Shown piece by piece: positions 40,490-49,578 of a stretch of DNA of 49,846 nucleotides. A model generated the notes under the pieces. It had not been told where the DNA came from. It saw only the letters and a program-made list of their open reading frames with translations, and did no database searches. Positions within the stretch are counted from its first letter, which is position 1, and each line of letters begins with the position of its first letter. Made by a program: the position numbers and the translations under genes. This DNA is from Kitasatospora sp. GP82 (GTDB taxonomy: Bacteria; Actinomycetota; Actinomycetes; Streptomycetales; Streptomycetaceae): the NCBI RefSeq assembly GCF_029892105.1, contig NZ_JARZAJ010000047.1, positions 1 through 49,846 of the forward strand, written 5' to 3'.

Positions 40490-41845
40490 ATGTCAGCCGC
40501 ACTGGAGTCAATCCCACGAGCGCCCGGAGGGTTCCCGTTTCTCGGCCATGTCTGGTCGTTGTGGCGTGATCCGCTGGGCTTGCTAAAGTCCCTCAGCGCG
40601 ACGGGCGATCTGGTCCGTCTCGACCTGGGCACCCTGCCTGTGGTCGTCGTGACCAGTCCTCAACTCGCCCACGATGTGATGGTCGTGCACGGGCGCAGCT
40701 TCGAGAAGGGCCGGCTCTTCGACCGTGTACGCCCCTTGGTGGGCGACGGCTTGGCTACGGCCACCAGGCAGGTCCACCGTCGGCACCGCACGCTGATGCA
40801 GCCGAGTTTCCATCGGGAGCGGGTCGCCAGCTACTGCCGCATCATGAGCACGCGGGCTTGGGAGTTGGCGCAGAGCTGGCGCCCGGACCAGCGCATCGAC
40901 GTGAACCAGGTGATGGGAGAGCTTTCGATCGGGATGCTGGCGGAGACGATGTTCTCGGCCGAGTTTGGCCGGCCGGCTGTGGAGGCGGTCCGGCGGGATG
41001 TGCCGATCATCATGAAGACTCTGCTGCTGCGCGCCGTCTCTCCCAAGGTCTTGGACCGGCTGCCGCTCGGTCCTAACCGCCGATTCGATGAGGCAGCAGC
41101 GCGATTGCGTCGGGTCATCGACGACGTGGTCGCCGCAACCCGCAGCTCGGGTGACGCCGAGCAGGCCGACTTGTTGTCGACGCTGTTGGCAGCCCGTGAT
41201 GCGGACAGCGGTGAGGGGCTGAGCGACACCGAAGTTCGGGACGAATTGGTCACAATTCTGTTTGCCGGCACGGAGACCGCAGCTTCCACCCTGAGTTGGG
41301 CCTTCTACGAGGTCGCGCGGCATCCCGAGGTAGAGGAGCGTCTGCTCGCTGAGATCGACGCGGTGGTGGGGGAGCGGCCCGTTGACTTCGAAGACGTGGC
41401 CAAGCTGACCTACACGCGCCAGGTACTGGACGAAACGATCCGGCTGCACGGGGTCACACTCCTGATGCGCCGGGCCATCGCGCCGGTAAACCTCGGTGGC
41501 GTCACTATCCCCACGGGTACCGAGGTCGCATTCAGCCTCTACGCCCTGCACCAAGACGCGCGCGTCTACGAGGAGCCCGCCCACTTCGACCCCGACCGCT
41601 GGCTACCGGACCGGCGCGTCGGTCTGCCCCGCGAAGGCTTCCTCCCCTTCGGCGCTGGTGCCCGCAAATGCATCGGCGACGCCTTTGCCACCGCGGAGAT
41701 GACCATCACGCTGGCCACGATTCTGGCCCGCTGGCGACTGCGACCCGTTCCTGGTCGTGCCCCCCGGGAGGCAGTCGCCGCGATGCCCCACCCCGACCGC
41801 GTTCCCATGACAGTAGTTCCGCGAAAAGCGCCGGTGGTGGCCTGA
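40490..41845 (+). CDS. Cytochrome P450, pentalenene oxygenase-like
   Basis: A 451-residue enzyme; ATG after GAGAGGAG. All signatures are present: a Pro-rich start (PRAPGGFPFLGHVWSLWRD), I-helix LFAGTETAASTLSW (about residue 258), K-helix ETIRLH (ExxR, about 313), PERF-like HFDPDRWLP, and haem loop FGAGARKCIGD (Cys about 392). The class resembles PtlI-type pentalenene oxygenases and other P450s that act on terpene hydrocarbons. It lies 56 bp after the terpene synthase and very likely oxidises its product. Electron-transfer partners are not encoded nearby. Confidence 0.9.
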   Translation: MSAALESIPRAPGGFPFLGHVWSLWRDPLGLLKSLSATGDLVRLDLGTLPVVVVTSPQLAHDVMVVHGRSFEKGRLFDRVRPLVGDGLATATRQVHRRHRTLMQPSFHRERVASYCRIMSTRAWELAQSWRPDQRIDVNQVMGELSIGMLAETMFSAEFGRPAVEAVRRDVPIIMKTLLLRAVSPKVLDRLPLGPNRRFDEAAARLRRVIDDVVAATRSSGDAEQADLLSTLLAARDADSGEGLSDTEVRDELVTILFAGTETAASTLSWAFYEVARHPEVEERLLAEIDAVVGERPVDFEDVAKLTYTRQVLDETIRLHGVTLLMRRAIAPVNLGGVTIPTGTEVAFSLYALHQDARVYEEPAHFDPDRWLPDRRVGLPREGFLPFGAGARKCIGDAFATAEMTITLATILARWRLRPVPGRAPREAVAAMPHPDRVPMTVVPRKAPVVA

Positions 41846-41852
41846 ACGCCCG

Positions 41853-41886
41853 CTGCCCGGGCCAACTGGTCGATTGGCCCGGGCAG
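41853..41886. terminator. Bidirectional terminator between convergent P450 and epoxide hydrolase genes
   Basis: CTGCCCGGGCCAA and its exact complement form a 13-bp stem around CTGGTCGA. It starts 8 bp after the P450 stop and ends 18 bp before the convergent epoxide hydrolase stop. Confidence 0.8.
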
Positions 41887-41903
41887 CTGAACGGCGCTTC
41901 TAG

Positions 41904-43100
41904 CTAGCGCACAAGCCGGAAGAACTTGCGCACTCCGTCGACAAACAAATCCGGTACCTCGAAGGCGGCGTAGTGTCCTCCACGCTCAACCTCCTCGAAC
42001 AGCCGGACGTCCTTGAACCGGTTCTCCACCCACGACTGGGGGAACTGAATGACCCCGTAGGGAAACATGGAGAAGCCGGCTGGCACGTGAACTGGGTCCA
42101 TGTTCGGTACCGGGCTCTCGTGGTACAGCCGTCCTGACGAGGCGCCGGTGTTGGTGAGCCACGTAAGTGTGATGATCCCCAGAAGGTCGTCGGCCTCGAT
42201 CCTGCTGCGGGGGTCCACCCACTCGTGCAGCTTCTCGACGATCCAGGCGGCCTGCGCGACCGGCGAGTCCGCGAGCAGTAGGCCAGCGGTCCGCGGTCGC
42301 GTGTTGTGCAACGCCACGTATGCGGACCCGGTGGCGATGTAATCGGTGAAACGGTTCACGCCGAACTGCTCGCGCGCGCTCAGGTCGGCCGTGTAGCTGA
42401 GGTCGCCCGGCGCCCACGGCATGTTGGTGTGAAAGCCGATGATCCGCTCCGGCACCTGCTGGACCAGGCTGGTGGAGATGATCGACCCCCAGTCCCCGCC
42501 CTGAGCACCGAACTTCGGGTAGCCCAGGCGAGTCATCAGCTCCGCCCACGCGGAAGCGATGCGTTCCACCGTCCAGCCCGGATCCGTGGGACGTTCGCTG
42601 AACCCGAATCCAGGGATCGAGGGAATGACGAGGTGGAAGGCGTCTTCGGCGCGGCCCCCGTAGGTGGTCGGATCGGTAAGCGGTCCGATCACGTTCAGGA
42701 ACTCCAGGACGTTACCGGGCCACCCGTGCGTCAAGATGAGCGGGATCGCGTTGGCGTGGCGCGATCGGACGTGGAAGGCGTGGATCATCAGGCCGTCTAT
42801 GCGTGTCTGCACCTGGGCGATCGAGTTGAACTTGGACTGTGTGATCTCCCAGTCGTACTCGGTCGTCCAGTACTGGACCAGCGTGCGCATGTAGCTGAGG
42901 GGAACCCCCTGACTCCAGTTGTCGTCGCCGACGTTGACCTCATGCGGCCAGCGCACTCGCTTCAGACGCTGCTTCAGGTCCGTGATCTGTGACTGAGGGA
43001 AGCTCTTGCGGAAGGGCTGGACACTCCTGTCCGCGTCGGGTTTGCCAGGTTCGTCGGCACCGGCCCCCAGCAGGGATTGTCCTGGGTAGCGCGATTCCAT
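41904..43100 (-). CDS. Epoxide hydrolase, alpha/beta-hydrolase fold
   Basis: A 398-residue enzyme. ATG 43100 has GAGGAGAAG upstream. The N-terminal epoxide hydrolase (EHN) region (QSQITDLKQRLKRVRWPHEV) precedes the hydrolase core: oxyanion motif LTHGWPGNVLEF, nucleophile elbow AQGGDWGSIIS with the catalytic Asp, and the catalytic His in ERGGHYAAFEVPD near the end. It adds water to epoxides. In the terpenoid cluster it could open an epoxide made by one of the P450s, or protect the cell. The 11-bp motif shared with the terpene synthase lies upstream. Confidence 0.9.
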   Translation of the reverse strand: MESRYPGQSLLGAGADEPGKPDADRSVQPFRKSFPQSQITDLKQRLKRVRWPHEVNVGDDNWSQGVPLSYMRTLVQYWTTEYDWEITQSKFNSIAQVQTRIDGLMIHAFHVRSRHANAIPLILTHGWPGNVLEFLNVIGPLTDPTTYGGRAEDAFHLVIPSIPGFGFSERPTDPGWTVERIASAWAELMTRLGYPKFGAQGGDWGSIISTSLVQQVPERIIGFHTNMPWAPGDLSYTADLSAREQFGVNRFTDYIATGSAYVALHNTRPRTAGLLLADSPVAQAAWIVEKLHEWVDPRSRIEADDLLGIITLTWLTNTGASSGRLYHESPVPNMDPVHVPAGFSMFPYGVIQFPQSWVENRFKDVRLFEEVERGGHYAAFEVPDLFVDGVRKFFRLVR

Positions 43101-43183
43101 GGGCTTCTCCTCAGTATCGGTCTGATCGCAGACTGTGCACGGCGCGTCCCCTTCACGGTATGGACAGACCCGAAGGCTCAGTA

Positions 43184-43194
43184 ATCGAACAGTC
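43184..43194. promoter_or_regulatory. ATCGAACAGTC site upstream of the epoxide hydrolase
   Basis: An exact copy of the 11-bp motif found at 39129, 84 bp upstream of the epoxide hydrolase start. The remaining 43101-43387 region contains no gene; it is relatively AT-rich near 43200-43290 (TTTCC, ATCTATTTACAGG), as expected for a promoter. Confidence 0.5.
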
Positions 43195-43387
43195 TTTGGA
43201 TGTCCGATTTTCCGGCCCCTCGAACACCGGCGGAAGGGTTTTGAAGGGGCATCTATTTACAGGCAAACGCTTGCGGTTTAATCGCTCGTGATGGTGTAGC
43301 GCCTGGCTGACTAGCCACGATTCTGATGGGCACCGTCCGGCTGCCGCGGGCAAGGCGAGGCTGGGGCTGGGGGTGGGGGTGGAGGAT

Positions 43388-44266
43388 CTACCAGCCGGTC
43401 GGCGACCACCCCGCATACAGATCGTTGTCGGCGCCAGACCCGCTGCCGGTCCAGGAGTTCTCAGGCACGTGCATGGGACCGGGCTGGAACGGAAGATTCA
43501 CCAGGATGAGGTGATCGTCCGGCAGATTGGAGGAACATACCGTGACCATGCCCTCGCCGAGCTGGGCGTGACGCAGCGGGCGGCAGTCGTCACCTTCAGG
43601 CTCCACGAGATCGAGTGCCGGGTCGGTGTAGATGGCCCGGGTGAACGGATCGGCCTTCACCCGGGCCGCGAGGTCTAGCAGGTGGGTGGAAGTGGGATAT
43701 TGACGCAGCCGGGCGCGCAGCTGGGCCAGTTCCAAGGGACCCCAGCACTCCTTCCAGTGCGGAAGCCAGTCCCTGCGTACGACATCTGTCAGGACTGCCC
43801 ACTCGAGGATGTTGGTAGGGGCCTGACCGGGGAACATCCTCGGGAACGCCTCGTTGTGCGCGAGCACGTTCCCAGCCAGATCCGTGATGCACGCCATGTG
43901 GGAGAAGCCGTCGAGGACCCGCTGCCAACCCAGGCTGACGTCGGGAGCTGCGTCTGGGTCCAGAGGGTGTGGTGGTACCGCGCCGTCAAGGGCGAGCTGC
44001 CACACCTTCTTCCGTTTCTGCTCGGATAGCCTCAAAATCCGTGCGACGTCATCAAGGAATTCGGTAGGTGGGCAGGCGATCTTGCCGCGTTCGAGGCGTC
44101 CGTACATTCCGGCCGGCCAGCGCACTAGCAACTGGTCCATCTGCCCCTGGCGCAGACCCTCTACCGGACGACCGCGCCCCCCGCTCTTCGCCTCGAATCC
44201 GTACTCGGTCGGATCGATCAGCGACCGGTGGTAGGCCAGTAGCTCCTGCAGTCCACTTGTCGTCAT
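43388..44266 (-). CDS. MmyB-like XRE transcriptional regulator
   Basis: A 292-residue protein. ATG 44266 has GAGGGGG upstream. The N-terminal XRE domain (GLQELLAYHRSLIDPTEYGF, then LLVRWPAGMYGRLERGKIAC) is followed by the MmyB ligand-binding, PAS-like domain with typical segments WQRVLDGFSHMACITDLAGN, VLAHNEAFPRMFPG and DPALDLVEPEGDDCRPLRH. MmyB-type regulators are common next to P450 and redox genes in actinomycetes. It is the only pathway-type regulator in the cluster and is the best candidate to bind the ATCGAACAGTC sites. Confidence 0.85.
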   Translation of the reverse strand: MTTSGLQELLAYHRSLIDPTEYGFEAKSGGRGRPVEGLRQGQMDQLLVRWPAGMYGRLERGKIACPPTEFLDDVARILRLSEQKRKKVWQLALDGAVPPHPLDPDAAPDVSLGWQRVLDGFSHMACITDLAGNVLAHNEAFPRMFPGQAPTNILEWAVLTDVVRRDWLPHWKECWGPLELAQLRARLRQYPTSTHLLDLAARVKADPFTRAIYTDPALDLVEPEGDDCRPLRHAQLGEGMVTVCSSNLPDDHLILVNLPFQPGPMHVPENSWTGSGSGADNDLYAGWSPTGW

Positions 44267-44423
44267 GTCGACCCCCTCATGATGGGCGCTCGGCCCATGC
44301 TTTCGTTGACACGCTATCTGGGTGTCCCGCCCGCCTCGGTGGCAGCCCTGGGCCTCGTCGACGGCATCCGCCACCCGATGGCGCCCCTTTCGATGAACGG
44401 CCCGGCGAGGCTGCCGCCGGTGG

Positions 44424-45497
44424 CTACACGTCACGCAGAAGCCGTTCGATCTCCTCGTCGAGCGAGTCACGCAGGTGCGCGTTCACAACCACGAGGCAAG
44501 GCTGCGGGGTGTCGACGGTCATGGAGGGCAGGCCTTGGGCGCGGGGCGCGCGAGCGAGGCGGGGAAACCGGGTGAAGAGGGCAGGTAAGACAACCGTGGC
44601 TATGAGCAGTGCAATAGGCGCCCCGGGACAGCCGTGGGTTCCGTGGCCGAAGCCGAGGTTGGGGTTGGGGCTGCGGGTGATTTCGAAGCGCTCGGCGTCG
44701 AAGTGGGCCTCGTCACGGCCTATGGCGGCCAGGCAGATCAGTACGGGGTCGCCCTTGCGGATGAGCGCGCCTTCAAGTTCGAGGTGTTCGGTGGCGTAGC
44801 GGAGCACGTGGGCGACGGGTGGATCCCACCGCAGCGTTTCCTTTACGGCGCTTGCCCAGGAGTACCGGCCGGTGGTGAGCAGCTCAAGCTGGTAGGGAAA
44901 TCTCAGCAGGCCCCGAACGGCGTTCACGATGAGCCGCGATGTGGCATCGGCGTCGGCAGCAGTGGCAGCCTCGGGCTGACCATCGGTGCTGGACACGGGT
45001 ACGAGCGGACTGACCGCGGTCAGGTTGGGGAGGCTGGGGCGCTCTGCGAGGATCCGCAGACACAGCGGGTAGGCGAAGAACTCCTTCAGGTCCACCAGGC
45101 CGGAAGGCTGGGCAGCCAGGCCATCAAGAGCCTGCTCGACGTGTGCCTCTATGCGAGGGCGCAGGTCCTCGACCTGCTTGGCTGTGAGTGGCCGGCCCAT
45201 CAGTTCGTAGTCGCCACCGTGAGGGTGGAGCGCCCCCGCGTTCCCAGGCCGGGCTATCAGATCTCGGTCGGAGAGAGTCCCGGTGCCCTGGCTGCCACCC
45301 CGGCACCGGATGTCGGAGGTCAGGCGCGAGTCGGTCATGGCCGCGCGTGCTGTGGCATCGGTGGTGACCGCCCACACCGCGCCCAGGCCAGGAAGCTCAA
45401 CGGGTACCACCGGCCCAGCCTGTCTCAGCCGCCGGCCCTCGCAGTGAGGATCACTGGCCCCAAGGCTGATGGAGAAGAGTGGGCGGGTAAGGTCCAT
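44424..45497 (-). CDS. Shortened cytochrome P450
   Basis: A 357-residue P450-type protein, about 40 residues shorter than usual. K-helix KETLRWDPP (intact ExxR) and haem loop GFGHGTHGCPGAPI (Cys ligand) are present. The I-helix is atypical: ADADATSRLIVNAVRGLL replaces AGxE/DTT, so only D and T remain. Between the C-terminal end of helix E and the I-helix there is only a Pro/Ser linker (SPLVPVSSTDGQPEAATAAD), so the F-G region is missing. ATG 45497 has GGAAGG upstream. It may be non-catalytic or act on an unusual substrate. Confidence 0.75.
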   Translation of the reverse strand: MDLTRPLFSISLGASDPHCEGRRLRQAGPVVPVELPGLGAVWAVTTDATARAAMTDSRLTSDIRCRGGSQGTGTLSDRDLIARPGNAGALHPHGGDYELMGRPLTAKQVEDLRPRIEAHVEQALDGLAAQPSGLVDLKEFFAYPLCLRILAERPSLPNLTAVSPLVPVSSTDGQPEAATAADADATSRLIVNAVRGLLRFPYQLELLTTGRYSWASAVKETLRWDPPVAHVLRYATEHLELEGALIRKGDPVLICLAAIGRDEAHFDAERFEITRSPNPNLGFGHGTHGCPGAPIALLIATVVLPALFTRFPRLARAPRAQGLPSMTVDTPQPCLVVVNAHLRDSLDEEIERLLRDV

Positions 45498-45661
45498 GGC
45501 GCCTTCCGTGAGCAGCGAGTATCGACGGTCTACGATTCGCCAGCTCGCCGTTCTTGGCACGGCAACCTACTGGCTCCAGCCGATCTTGCCAAGTCCGACC
45601 TAGCAGTGCGACGACATTTACCTCACGCCCGGGCCCGCCCGCTCTCCCTCCTGGACCACAG

Positions 45662-46087
45662 TCAGTCACGATCCCTGTCCGGCCGGGGGAGAAATCTCCG
45701 CGACCAGGGACAACGGGCAACGACCCAGCCGAGCCAACGTGCCGACGCGCCTGGCCCGATGTGGTCGGACGTCCACTGGACCCAGAAGCGGTCCACAGTC
45801 TCCTGGGCGGGGGATCGGGACGGTCGAGCGGTGGTCCTCCCGGCCGTGTCACCGCATGGCAGATAGCGGCCGAAGACGGGAACGACCAGCACACCCGCCG
45901 CGCGCAGCGCGCACAGCCGGTTCTGACCATCCGCCAGCGAGGAATCGCCCTCGTCCCAGAGGATGCCCGCACCGGCCGCGAAGGATCGGGCCCACTCCTG
46001 GTCGCGGGGGCTGAGATACTCCATCGCGTAACCCGCTTGCACTCCCCCGAGTACCGCTTGCCCTGCTTGTTGCTCACCTGGCTCCAC
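45662..46087 (-). CDS. Possible partial protein with a DGQ-R-L motif
   Basis: A 141-residue frame; ATG 46024 (MEYLSPRDQEWARSFAAGAG) is the likely internal start. ILWDEGDSSLADGQNRLCAL followed by RAAGVLVVPVFGRYLP resembles the DGQHRL motif of ParB-like nuclease-fold proteins. The C-terminal half becomes Arg/Pro-rich and may be out of frame. It lies 54 bp beyond the end of the helix-turn-helix gene on the same strand. Probably a degenerate gene. Confidence 0.35.
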   Translation of the reverse strand: MEPGEQQAGQAVLGGVQAGYAMEYLSPRDQEWARSFAAGAGILWDEGDSSLADGQNRLCALRAAGVLVVPVFGRYLPCGDTAGRTTARPSRSPAQETVDRFWVQWTSDHIGPGASARWLGWVVARCPWSRRFLPRPDRDRD

Positions 46088-46141
46088 TTCCTCTGAAACC
46101 TGACGTCCCAGTCTCCAGGTGCCCAGGTCTACGGGGAAGCT

Positions 46142-47749
46142 TCACCCGACAGCCCACCACCCTGCGGTGATGTGGGCGCGGGCGTACTGGTCGAGTTCCT
46201 CCCGCAGTACCCGAAAGGCGATGCTCGCCGCCGCATGGTCCGCCGCCCGTGCCGCTTCCAAGGTGGCGGCTGCCGCTTCCTCGGACGTTGGACAACCGGG
46301 AACGACGGCGTGGCCCGCCGCCCGGGCCCGGTAGACGGCCAGTGGATCCGCGACCTCCTGGTGCTGCAAACGCTGAAGGTAGGTGGCGAAGTCGTGCTCG
46401 GACTCCCGCAACCACGGCACTTGCGGATGCGAGACCGAACACGAGCTGTGGTGCAGGGACGAAGTCCTGATCTGGCGTCCCATCACCGAGACGAGCTCCC
46501 GGACCCGCCACTGGTGCAAGTCTTCCTCAACGGAGCTGAGGCCAAGGTCGCTGCGTCCGCCCTCCAACCATGGCGTGGGCACGGGCAATCGGCGGGGCGG
46601 GAGCTCGTCCGCATCGGAGACGACCCGGGGAGCAGTGGGATTCGTAGCCTTCAGGCGGCCGATGATGTAGGCCGCGGGATCCGCTGGCGGCAAGTGGGAC
46701 AGGTGCCATGACCAGAGCTCGGTGACGATCTCGTCAGGGCCCCAACCTGCCTGCAGCCATGGACGTATGGCGAACGCGATCCTGCGCACGTCGCTGAAGC
46801 GGGTCCACCGCACCGTGGCCTGGACCTGTTGGGCGACGGTCATGCCGAACCGGGCCTGGGCAGGCGTCACCGAACTCGAACGACGCTGCCCGGACGACCG
46901 GTTGGCGGGACGGGTGTCCCTCGGACGGGAAGTACCTCGGCCAGCCCGCGCTCGCGCAGGTGTAGTTAAACCACCATCGTCATCAGCTGTAGTGAGTTTC
47001 TTAACCACCCGAAAGGAAGGGGTGACACGACGTCGACCACGAGCCTTCCGCCTGGCCTCCTTGACGGCCAGCTGACGGCCGGCTTCGTCAACCCCGACGA
47101 AGCGGGCCTCGTAACCCTCGCCGTCGATACGCCTCCCCATCGCCTCGTCCCAGCAACGCGGCGCAGCGGCTGCGTAGATGGTGGCGGTGCCGGCGTACCC
47201 GCCCTCATCGGGTGTCCGGGTGTTCCTCTTTGATCCGCGTTCGATCCAGACCAGGACCCCGAGTTCGCGCAGGTAGCGGACGTGGCGGGCGAGGGTGCGC
47301 TCGGAGATGCCCAGCAGGGAAGCCCGGGCCACCTTGCAGTAGGCCACGTGGCCTCGGCGGCCCATGCCGCCCGCGAGCGAGTCGGCGACACGCATCGTCG
47401 TGCCGTTCGCACGGGGGTGCATTCGTCGCTCGACGAGCCAGCGGACGCAGGAGCGGAACTCGGCTGGTGCCAGGCGTCGCGATGCCGTTGTACTAACCTG
47501 CTGCAGCTCTTCGTCCCACACCAGGAAGTCACAGGTGCCTCGAAGCGGCGCGGCCTGGACAGGCCGAGGTCCCGCCCGGCGGCGCCGTGGTCGGGGGACA
47601 GGGGCGCGCGAGGGCGTCACATGGCTCTGGGCACAGTCGAAGTCCGGCCCTCGGTCGTAGGTGAACACGCCGTTCGAGGGCACAACGGAATCGACCGACG
47701 GCGCTGTTGTTATGATCTGCTCCGAGGTCTGGGATGCGGTCCCAGGCAT
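46142..47749 (-). CDS. Winged-helix protein, possible plasmid replication or regulatory factor
   Basis: A 535-residue protein. The N-terminal 70 residues are basic and disordered. Residues about 75-200 form a winged-helix domain (ASLLGISERTLARHVRYLRE, then LGVLVWIERGSKRNTRTPDE). After a Arg/Ser linker a helical domain follows (FSDVRRIAFAIRPWLQAGWG, YIIGRLKATNPTAPR), and the end is Ala/Glu-rich. Such proteins are common on Streptomyces plasmids and accessory islands, sometimes described as replication-related; function is not established. No catalytic motif is visible. The start rests on the ATG at 47749. Confidence 0.6.
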   Translation of the reverse strand: MPGTASQTSEQIITTAPSVDSVVPSNGVFTYDRGPDFDCAQSHVTPSRAPVPRPRRRRAGPRPVQAAPLRGTCDFLVWDEELQQVSTTASRRLAPAEFRSCVRWLVERRMHPRANGTTMRVADSLAGGMGRRGHVAYCKVARASLLGISERTLARHVRYLRELGVLVWIERGSKRNTRTPDEGGYAGTATIYAAAAPRCWDEAMGRRIDGEGYEARFVGVDEAGRQLAVKEARRKARGRRRVTPSFRVVKKLTTADDDGGLTTPARARAGRGTSRPRDTRPANRSSGQRRSSSVTPAQARFGMTVAQQVQATVRWTRFSDVRRIAFAIRPWLQAGWGPDEIVTELWSWHLSHLPPADPAAYIIGRLKATNPTAPRVVSDADELPPRRLPVPTPWLEGGRSDLGLSSVEEDLHQWRVRELVSVMGRQIRTSSLHHSSCSVSHPQVPWLRESEHDFATYLQRLQHQEVADPLAVYRARAAGHAVVPGCPTSEEAAAATLEAARAADHAAASIAFRVLREELDQYARAHITAGWWAVG

Positions 47750-47868
47750 GAGAAAGGCCCGCGTGGCGGGTAGGCATCTGGGATCAAGAGCGAGCCTCGT
47801 TCAGTACGACTGGTTTGGTCGCCGTGGGGTGCTGGCGCTGAAGCCTCGCGTTCTGCAGTTGTCAGGCA

Positions 47869-47893
47869 GGCCCCCGGTAGCGCACCGGGGGCC
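47869..47893. terminator. 10-bp stem hairpin
   Basis: GGCCCCCGGT and ACCGGGGGCC surround AGCGC. It lies in the 360-bp gap between the fabG-like gene and the winged-helix gene, and could terminate the minus-strand fabG transcript. The rest of 47750-48110 shows nothing clear. Confidence 0.5.
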
Positions 47894-48110
47894 GATGATC
47901 AGGCGCTCTCCCTAACTCCCACCGTTTGGCGGTTCGCGGCGCGACTCGTCTCTCCAACTGAGTCCGCGAAGACCGCGCGAGTACGGCGTCGCAGCCCTCC
48001 CGCGCCCAGCGGCTCGCCATCGGAGCTCAGCGGAAGAGCAGACGTCACAACGGCTGGCGGCATGGCTGCGCCTGGCCGTGTCCGGCTGACAGGAGCTGAG
48101 CTGCCACGGG

Positions 48111-48470
48111 TCAGTGCCCCATGCCTGCGCCGCCGTTGACGGGAATCACGGCGCCGGTGATGTAGGACGCTTCGTCGGAGGCGAGGAAGGCGATCGGGGC
48201 CGCTACCTCCTCTGGGGTGCCGGTGCGGCCGAGTGGTGACTGGCCGAGAACGTGGGCGCGGGCGTCCGCGGTCGTTCCGGCGGACATGTCGATGCCGACG
48301 AGGCCAGGGATGACGATGTCGCCTACGCCGCACTTGACGCCGAGAAGGCCGGCGGGGGCGTCTCCATTTCGCGAGATGACGGCCACTCTGTGGCCGTCGA
48401 GGGCGAATGCTTCGGCCGTGGCCAGGCCGATGCCGCGGCTTCCGCCGGTAACGAGGACGGTTCGCTGCAT
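48111..48470 (-). pseudogene. fabG-type short-chain reductase with the catalytic middle deleted
   Basis: A 119-residue product. ATG 48470 has AGAGGAG upstream. The start is a normal Rossmann nucleotide site (MQRTVLVTGGSRGIGLATAE) and continues to LLGVKCGVGDIV. It then passes directly into the C-terminal region (IPGLVGIDMSAGTT, PLGRTGTPEEVAAPIAFLAS, SYITGAVIPVNGGAGMGH). About 120 residues, including the catalytic Ser and the Y-x-x-x-K site of 3-oxoacyl-ACP reductases, are missing in frame. It is probably inactive. The IclR gene precedes it by 33 bp. Confidence 0.75.
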
Positions 48471-48502
48471 GACGGGGTGCTCCTCTGCGGGGTCGTACGG
48501 GC

Positions 48503-49327
48503 TCAACTGGCGTGGCTGGTCGGTGCGCCTGCGCCGATGGACTGAAGGCTGAGGATGTGTGCCGCCTGCATGACTGCCGTCGCCACGCGGTTGCGTCGCA
48601 CGGTCGATGCCAGACGGTAGGAGGGGACGAGCACCGCGACCGAGCCCGCGCAGGCGGGGCCGCACCAGATGGGCGCGGCGACCAGCTCGAAGCTGTCAAT
48701 CGGTGCGGGCCCACGGGCGTATCCGCGGTCCCGGATCTCGGCGTGTTCCTCGCGGATGCGTGCCATCCCCGCCGGCGGAGTGCCGGGTGGGAGGCCGACC
48801 GAGCGGCCGGACGGGTCGAGGTGAGCGAGGATCACTTTTCCTGCGGCGTCGGCGCCCAGCGGGGCGCGCCACAGGGCGCCTTTGGCCTTGGGCGTGGCTG
48901 CGGCGAGTTCGCGCTCGCGCTCGTGGTCGCCCATCGTCCGGTCGATGCAGACCCGGACGGGCTCGCCGACCAGAAAGGGCATGCTGAGCAGGGCAATCCC
49001 GGAGGACTCGGACTGGAGTGTGACGAGCGCGTCGCGTGTTGCCTGTGAGGCAGACGCGGGAACGTTCAGGGGGGCGCCCACCGCCCGGGGGGCCGATGGC
49101 GAGACGAGGACGAGTCTTGACGAATATTGGCCCCGGCCGACCTGCTCAACCATCTCGAAGTCGGCCGCGTCCCGCAGGATGTGATGAGCGGTCGATGATG
49201 GCATGCGGGACTGGCTTGCGATCTCGCGGAGCGAGTGAGCTCCCTCGCCGAGGTCGCCGAGAGTGCGCAGCAGGGTGAGCGTGAGCCGACGGTTGGTCGT
49301 GGTCGGTTTTTGTGCAGGCTGCAGCAT
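48503..49327 (-). CDS. IclR-family transcriptional regulator
   Basis: A 274-residue protein. ATG 49327 has AAGGGGG upstream. Residues 10-80 form the IclR winged helix (LTLTLLRTLGDLGEGAHSLR, then SRMPSSTAHHILRDAADFEM). The C-terminal effector domain includes VGEPVRVCIDRTMGDHERER, then APLGADAAGKVILAHLDPSG and PIDSFELVAAPIWCGPACAG. It probably controls the neighbouring reductase gene, which is now defective, or a catabolic gene elsewhere. Confidence 0.85.
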   Translation of the reverse strand: MLQPAQKPTTTNRRLTLTLLRTLGDLGEGAHSLREIASQSRMPSSTAHHILRDAADFEMVEQVGRGQYSSRLVLVSPSAPRAVGAPLNVPASASQATRDALVTLQSESSGIALLSMPFLVGEPVRVCIDRTMGDHERERELAAATPKAKGALWRAPLGADAAGKVILAHLDPSGRSVGLPPGTPPAGMARIREEHAEIRDRGYARGPAPIDSFELVAAPIWCGPACAGSVAVLVPSYRLASTVRRNRVATAVMQAAHILSLQSIGAGAPTSHAS

Positions 49328-49578
49328 GGCGCAATCCCCCTTGCGGCACGGACATGACACGGCGGCTAGTGATCCACTTGCCTCCGGAGGTCCGATTCTG
49401 GCCACCGGAGCGGACCGAACGGAAGGTTTCTTAGAGGACATGTTTTTGTAGTCAATTCGCGTACACCTAAATCAGAGTGAGGAGTGAACGGCGCCCGTCA
49501 GCTGACAGTGAGGGCGTGGGGTGGGGACATGAGCGGACAAGATGTTATCAACCAGACAAATACGACAAAGCTGAGTAA

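Noticed and set aside
46979..47000. AT-rich dip (GTAGTTAAACCACCATCGTC) inside the winged-helix gene as a promoter
   Set aside because: It encodes in-frame residues of the linker (VVKKLTTADDDGGLT) and no gene starts nearby on the plus strand.
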